Both the position numbers and the translations under genes were made by a program. DNA of 8,355 nt. It comes from an uncultured Succinatimonas sp. (GTDB lineage: Bacteria; Pseudomonadota; Gammaproteobacteria; Enterobacterales; Succinivibrionaceae). Below, piece after piece: positions 5,731 to 8,355 of the stretch. The stretch spans positions 1 through 8,355 of the forward strand of contig CAJKNC010000068.1 in assembly GCA_905201175.1 (NCBI GenBank). Direction: 5' to 3'. How positions within the stretch are numbered: the first letter of the stretch is position 1; each line of letters begins with the position of its first letter. The notes beneath the pieces are model-generated. The model had not been told where the DNA came from. It did no database searches and was given only the letters and a program-made list of their open reading frames with translations.

Positions 5731-7511
5731 TCACACCTTATTTTAAAGCTCTGAGAGCCTATCTTTAAGCTAAAACCATCTCGCGGTGCGCCATCTTTTA
5801 CGCATTGCTTATAAAAGCTTTTAACTAGACAATGCCTGCAGGTCATTACCACTTTATATTTTGCTCTATCAGAGGATCCTATGCAGGCTGCCGCCTTTTC
5901 ATAAAAAGAACGGGTCTTTTCATTTAAGCATAAGCGAGGATCGACTTCCCGTTCCGGCCATTTAGGAATGGTCTTTGGTTTTACAAAGGGCATAAAATCA
6001 TCACGACGATAAGATGCACTAAAACATTGCTTCAGCACCTCTCGCCTAAGCTTATTTATAAAAGACAAAGGCAAATACAAATCTTCAGTATCCCCATCAA
6101 TCTCTAATGAAGAAATATTCGTATTAGGATCAACTCGCTTTTTTAAGGTTTCTGCCAATCTATCTAATGAATAGTGAACAAAATCTGCAGCTGTCTTATT
6201 TTCATGCTCAAGATGAGCTTTGCGGCCTAATTCATCCTCAGTCTCTAAAATAAATTTATCTTTTAAAATAACCGCTTTCAATTTATAAGATCGCTGTACG
6301 GCTTTAGGATCGCTGACAATATTTAAAAATTCACTGTCGACATTTCTATACAAGGTTTCATGAGGTTTTAAAGGCACTTTCCCCCTAACACTTAATATAT
6401 TGTTATTTATACTGTTTATTCTAAAACCTAAAAGCTCTGAATTAGGAGAGATATAAGTTAAGCCATCCCCGTTATTAAGTTTTACTCCCTTTTTTGTCTC
6501 AACTGCTACGCTAGTCTCATTATGTGAATATTTAACCTTAGAAATAGTTGCAACTTCAGGGCCGATAAACTTAGGAGATACGATATTAACCATATCTTTG
6601 TTATCGCCGTCTAGCATTATCGAAGTAAAGCCGCGATTAAAGGTTTTTTGCGGATCACAGACAAAATTGATGGCAACACTGCCTTTTGATGCTCGCAGCA
6701 AGTTTCCACAAGATTTACTGATGATTTTGTCTAATTTAGCTCTAAAATATGCCGTAAGATTAGTTACATAGGCTGCATCCTTTAAACGCCCTTCAATCTT
6801 AAAAGAGCTTACGCCGGCAGCGATTAAATCTTCAAGCTTATCAGCAGCTAAATTGTCCTTCAATGAGAGCAAATGACCAGAGGCTATTTCCTTATCATGC
6901 AGAAATAAGCTCATAGGCAAGCGACAGATCTGCGCACATTCACCGCGATTGGCGCTGCGCTTGGTCATATATTCTGAGATAAAGCAATTTCCGCTCTCAC
7001 TTACGCATAAGGCTCCTGCAACAAAAGCCTCAAGACGTATATCAGGACAGCTATCATGTAAGGCTTTAATTTCCTTGAGACTTAATTCACGCGGTAAAAC
7101 AGCCTGACAAACGCCCATTTCATAAAAGAAACGTAAACGCTCAGGAGTTTTTATCAAGCATTGAGTTGATGCATGGATTTCAATATTATCCGGAAGCTTA
7201 CATTCAAAAAGAGCAGGATCCTGAATAATCAAAACATCAAGATCTATTTTAGAAAGCTCCTGCAATAATTCTTGAAGCTTTATAAGTTCATTATCATAAA
7301 AAAGAGTATTTAAGGTCAGATGTACCTTTGCTCCAAATAAATGAGCAAAGGTACAAATTTCCTTTAAATCCTCTAAAGAGTTTTTAGCTGCGGCTCTTGC
7401 TCCAAAAGCAGGACCGCCTATATACACAGCATCAGCACCGCTTAAAATTGCTCGTTTAGCAGTCTGCAAATCACGTGCCGGAGCTAATAATTCTAAATAT
7501 CTTTTATTCAA
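5694..7511 (-). CDS. rlhA: RlhA-type U32 protein, 23S rRNA 5-hydroxycytidine (C2501) synthase
   Basis: RlhA (YdcP) is a peptidase-U32-family protein that is not a known protease; in E. coli it is needed for 5-hydroxycytidine at C2501 of 23S rRNA. The U32 core opens with LELLAPARDL (6-15), GADAVYIGGPAFGAR (25-39), TLNTL (66-70) and HASTQC (113-118). Likely Fe-S ligands C169, C176, C192 and C196 have C-x6-C-x15-C-x3-C spacing, followed by SFKIEGRLKD (236-245). The middle region fits DUF3656. The C-terminal tail is cysteine-rich: C558/C561, C570, then C593, C595 and C598. The protein (605 aa) is shorter than E. coli RlhA (653), mainly at the C-terminus. The YIGGPAFGAR and GALCVSESGNCFIS stretches look closer to RlhA than to TrhP, UbiU or UbiV. 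The start is TTG 7511, in an 8-bp overlap with the SIMPL gene; no other start fits the domain edge, and the ribosome binding site is weak. Confidence 0.88.
   Translation of the reverse strand: MNKRYLELLAPARDLQTAKRAILSGADAVYIGGPAFGARAAAKNSLEDLKEICTFAHLFGAKVHLTLNTLFYDNELIKLQELLQELSKIDLDVLIIQDPALFECKLPDNIEIHASTQCLIKTPERLRFFYEMGVCQAVLPRELSLKEIKALHDSCPDIRLEAFVAGALCVSESGNCFISEYMTKRSANRGECAQICRLPMSLFLHDKEIASGHLLSLKDNLAADKLEDLIAAGVSSFKIEGRLKDAAYVTNLTAYFRAKLDKIISKSCGNLLRASKGSVAINFVCDPQKTFNRGFTSIMLDGDNKDMVNIVSPKFIGPEVATISKVKYSHNETSVAVETKKGVKLNNGDGLTYISPNSELLGFRINSINNNILSVRGKVPLKPHETLYRNVDSEFLNIVSDPKAVQRSYKLKAVILKDKFILETEDELGRKAHLEHENKTAADFVHYSLDRLAETLKKRVDPNTNISSLEIDGDTEDLYLPLSFINKLRREVLKQCFSASYRRDDFMPFVKPKTIPKWPEREVDPRLCLNEKTRSFYEKAAACIGSSDRAKYKVVMTCRHCLVKSFYKQCVKDGAPRDGFSLKIGSQSFKIRCDCVNCRMMLIKP
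5734..5739 (-). promoter_or_regulatory. Ribosome binding site supporting the TTG start of yoaA
   Basis: AAGGTG on the minus strand precedes TTG 5730, with five bases between AAGG and the start codon. The only nearby in-frame alternatives, TTG at codon 4 and GTG at codon 12, lack a suitably spaced site. The sequence lies inside the 3' end of rlhA. Confidence 0.55.
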
Positions 7512-8211
7512 TTAAAAATTCAGCCATTACAGTTGAGGATACAGTTTGATCTTGAGGAGAATAAGGAAAGCCTTCACTTACTAAGGCTTTATTTGCCGAC
7601 ATAGCTCTCATCATAGGACGCTCGGACATATCTGCAAAATGAAGAGAACAAGTCTTTACTATCTTAACATTAAAGCCTTTGCTTAAGCGCTCAGCTTTAT
7701 CCTTAGCATCCTGCATTGCCAATTCATCAGCTTTAATCTGCAGAGCTTTAGGATCTTTGATTCCGTAAATAAAGCTTTCAATAATATCAACGCCAGATTG
7801 CGTTGCTAGTTCAGTAATTTTAGAAATTGCTGCAAAATTTGAAGTTTTAACGGTTACAGCCCGATTAGCTTTATAACCTGCAAAAACATTAGCATTATCC
7901 TTATAGGTATATTGCGGGGATAAAGAAATATTTTCTGAAATTATTTCTAATGATTCATCCTTGAGATCGTCTAAAGCCTTAGCGAAGGCAATCATGCGAG
8001 CTTCAACGCTCTTGTAAGCATCAGAGCTCTTATTTTTAACAGCACTAATGGTGAAATTTAAATTGACCACATCAGGCTCAGCTTTTACCTCAGCATAGCC
8101 TTTGACGCTTAATTTGCCTGATGTTCCCAAACAGTCATTAGCTAAAGCAGCTGAGCTGAAGGCACCAGCAAAAGATAGTGAGAGGGCAATTAAAGTTAAA
8201 GTGCGCATCAT
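7504..8211 (-). CDS. Periplasmic SIMPL-domain (DUF541, YggE-like) protein
   Basis: This is a 235-residue exported protein with a Sec signal peptide: MMR, a hydrophobic core to about residue 20, and a predicted type I cut after ALA (24). The Cys at 27 is not in a lipobox. The mature part is one SIMPL/DUF541 domain: GKLSVKGYAEVKAEPDVVNLNFTI at the start, then a helical KSVEARM...ALDDL segment, LSPQYTYKDN...GYKANRAVTVKT, and the typical KADELAMQDAKDKAERLSKGF stretch. E. coli YggE (246 aa) has the same plan and has been linked to lower oxidative stress; the molecular function is unknown. Of two adjacent ATG codons the first (8211) is preferred because AAAGGA lies seven bases upstream. It is the first gene of the operon and overlaps rlhA by 8 bp, although a functional link to rRNA modification is not obvious. 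Confidence 0.9.
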   Translation of the reverse strand: MMRTLTLIALSLSFAGAFSSAALANDCLGTSGKLSVKGYAEVKAEPDVVNLNFTISAVKNKSSDAYKSVEARMIAFAKALDDLKDESLEIISENISLSPQYTYKDNANVFAGYKANRAVTVKTSNFAAISKITELATQSGVDIIESFIYGIKDPKALQIKADELAMQDAKDKAERLSKGFNVKIVKTCSLHFADMSERPMMRAMSANKALVSEGFPYSPQDQTVSSTVMAEFLIE

Positions 8212-8218
8212 AAAAATT

Positions 8219-8224
8219 TCCTTT
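8219..8224 (-). promoter_or_regulatory. Ribosome binding site of the SIMPL gene
   Basis: AAAGGA on the minus strand is seven bases from the first ATG (8211) and ten from the second (8208), which favours the first. Confidence 0.6.
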
Positions 8225-8239
8225 AAAGCTTTTCAATAT

Positions 8240-8268
8240 ATTATAGAAGAATCAAAGGCTTTTCAGGA
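8240..8268 (-). promoter_or_regulatory. Candidate operon promoter, proximal
   Basis: A perfect TATAAT lies on the minus strand at 8245-8240, which would start transcription near 8233, about 22 bases before the SIMPL start codon. The -35 is poor at 17-bp (TCCTGA) or 18-bp (TTCCTG) spacing, so an activator or very AT-rich upstream DNA might be needed. The element lies between two near-identical 11-12 base sequences (8225-8235 and 8254-8265). Confidence 0.45.
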
Positions 8269-8300
8269 AAATTTAATAGCTAAAAACAACAAAACACCTT

Positions 8301-8306
8301 ATTATA
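8301..8306 (-). promoter_or_regulatory. Second perfect -10 box at the inner edge of the right repeat
   Basis: TATAAT reads on the minus strand at 8306-8301. The first three bases (8306-8304) belong to the 52-bp repeat and the last three to unique sequence, so only this copy forms the box; the left copy has TATTCA instead. The best -35 within the repeat, TGATCA at 16-bp spacing, is a 3 of 6 match. If used, the leader to the SIMPL gene would be roughly 80 bases. Confidence 0.3.
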
Positions 8307-8355
8307 GTATGAACCCCATTATTGATCACATGATTGATAATGGGGTTTTGTTATG
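8304..8355 (+). repeat. 52-bp repeat with inner hairpin, right copy (inverted partner at 3-54)
   Basis: This copy is the exact reverse complement of 3-54 and runs to the last base of the window, so the true outer limit is unknown. Its RNA-like strand is the plus strand, again pointing out of the window. It lies upstream of the SIMPL-rlhA-yoaA-tsaB operon, and no plus-strand gene inside the window could be ended by it. A gene or further copies beyond the edge may explain its orientation. Confidence 0.9.
8312..8352 (+). terminator. Terminator-like hairpin inside the right repeat
   Basis: The 36 nt at 8312-8347 give the same 16-bp stem and ACAU loop as the left copy when read as plus-strand RNA, followed by TTTTGTT (partly from the stem's last bases). 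Read on the minus strand, as for a gene entering from the right, the stem has two C/A mismatches and is followed by GGTTCATACTAT, a poorer U-tract. Confidence 0.45.

Noticed and set aside
5694..7511. Annotation as a collagenase-like protease (peptidase U32)
   Set aside because: The family name is historical. The four-cysteine pattern and overall resemblance to RlhA indicate an Fe-S nucleic-acid modification enzyme, and no protease catalytic residues can be pointed to.
1..8355. Composite transposon or integrated element bounded by terminal inverted repeats
   Set aside because: No transposase, integrase or resolvase gene is present, no target-site duplication can be seen because the window ends at the repeat, and the contents are conserved chromosomal genes (yoaA, tsaB, rlhA).
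1..8355. CRISPR array, tRNA or rRNA genes
   Set aside because: No regularly spaced direct repeats and no cloverleaf or rRNA-like sequence were seen on either strand.

Overview
The window is AT-rich and its six genes all lie on the minus strand, so transcription runs from right to left. The gene set points to a gammaproteobacterium. A YoaA/DinG-type iron-sulfur helicase sits directly upstream of tsaB, as in Escherichia coli, and there is an RlhA-type U32 protein and a YggE-like SIMPL protein. The low GC content and the frequent TTG starts fit a host-associated, gut-type lineage. Succinivibrionaceae is a guess, not something the sequence proves.

Layout from right to left (direction of transcription). 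At 7504-8211 is a secreted SIMPL-domain protein. At 5694-7511 is rlhA (23S rRNA C2501 hydroxylation), at 3544-5730 the yoaA-like helicase, and at 2871-3563 tsaB (tRNA t6A synthesis). Neighbouring genes in this set overlap by 8, 37 and 20 bp, so they look like one translationally coupled operon. A promoter-like region lies at 8212-8306. A 71-bp gap with a hairpin separates tsaB from a MATE-family transporter gene (1453-2799). That gene is followed by an AT-rich terminator-like hairpin and a gap of about 420 bp. The last gene, a YwqG/DUF1963 protein (184-1029), probably starts at an internal ATG with a good ribosome binding site.

The operon combines rRNA modification, tRNA modification, a DNA-damage-type helicase and a periplasmic stress-type protein. 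These are conserved housekeeping genes, and no new multi-gene system was recognised.

The most unusual structure is at the edges. A 52-bp sequence at 3-54 recurs exactly, inverted, at 8304-8355. Each copy holds a 36-nt near-palindrome whose mismatches become G-U wobble pairs only in outward-directed RNA, followed by a short U-rich run. It looks like an interspersed, terminator-like hairpin repeat at which a contig assembly broke. The enclosed genes are core genes, so the pair is unlikely to be the ends of a transposon.
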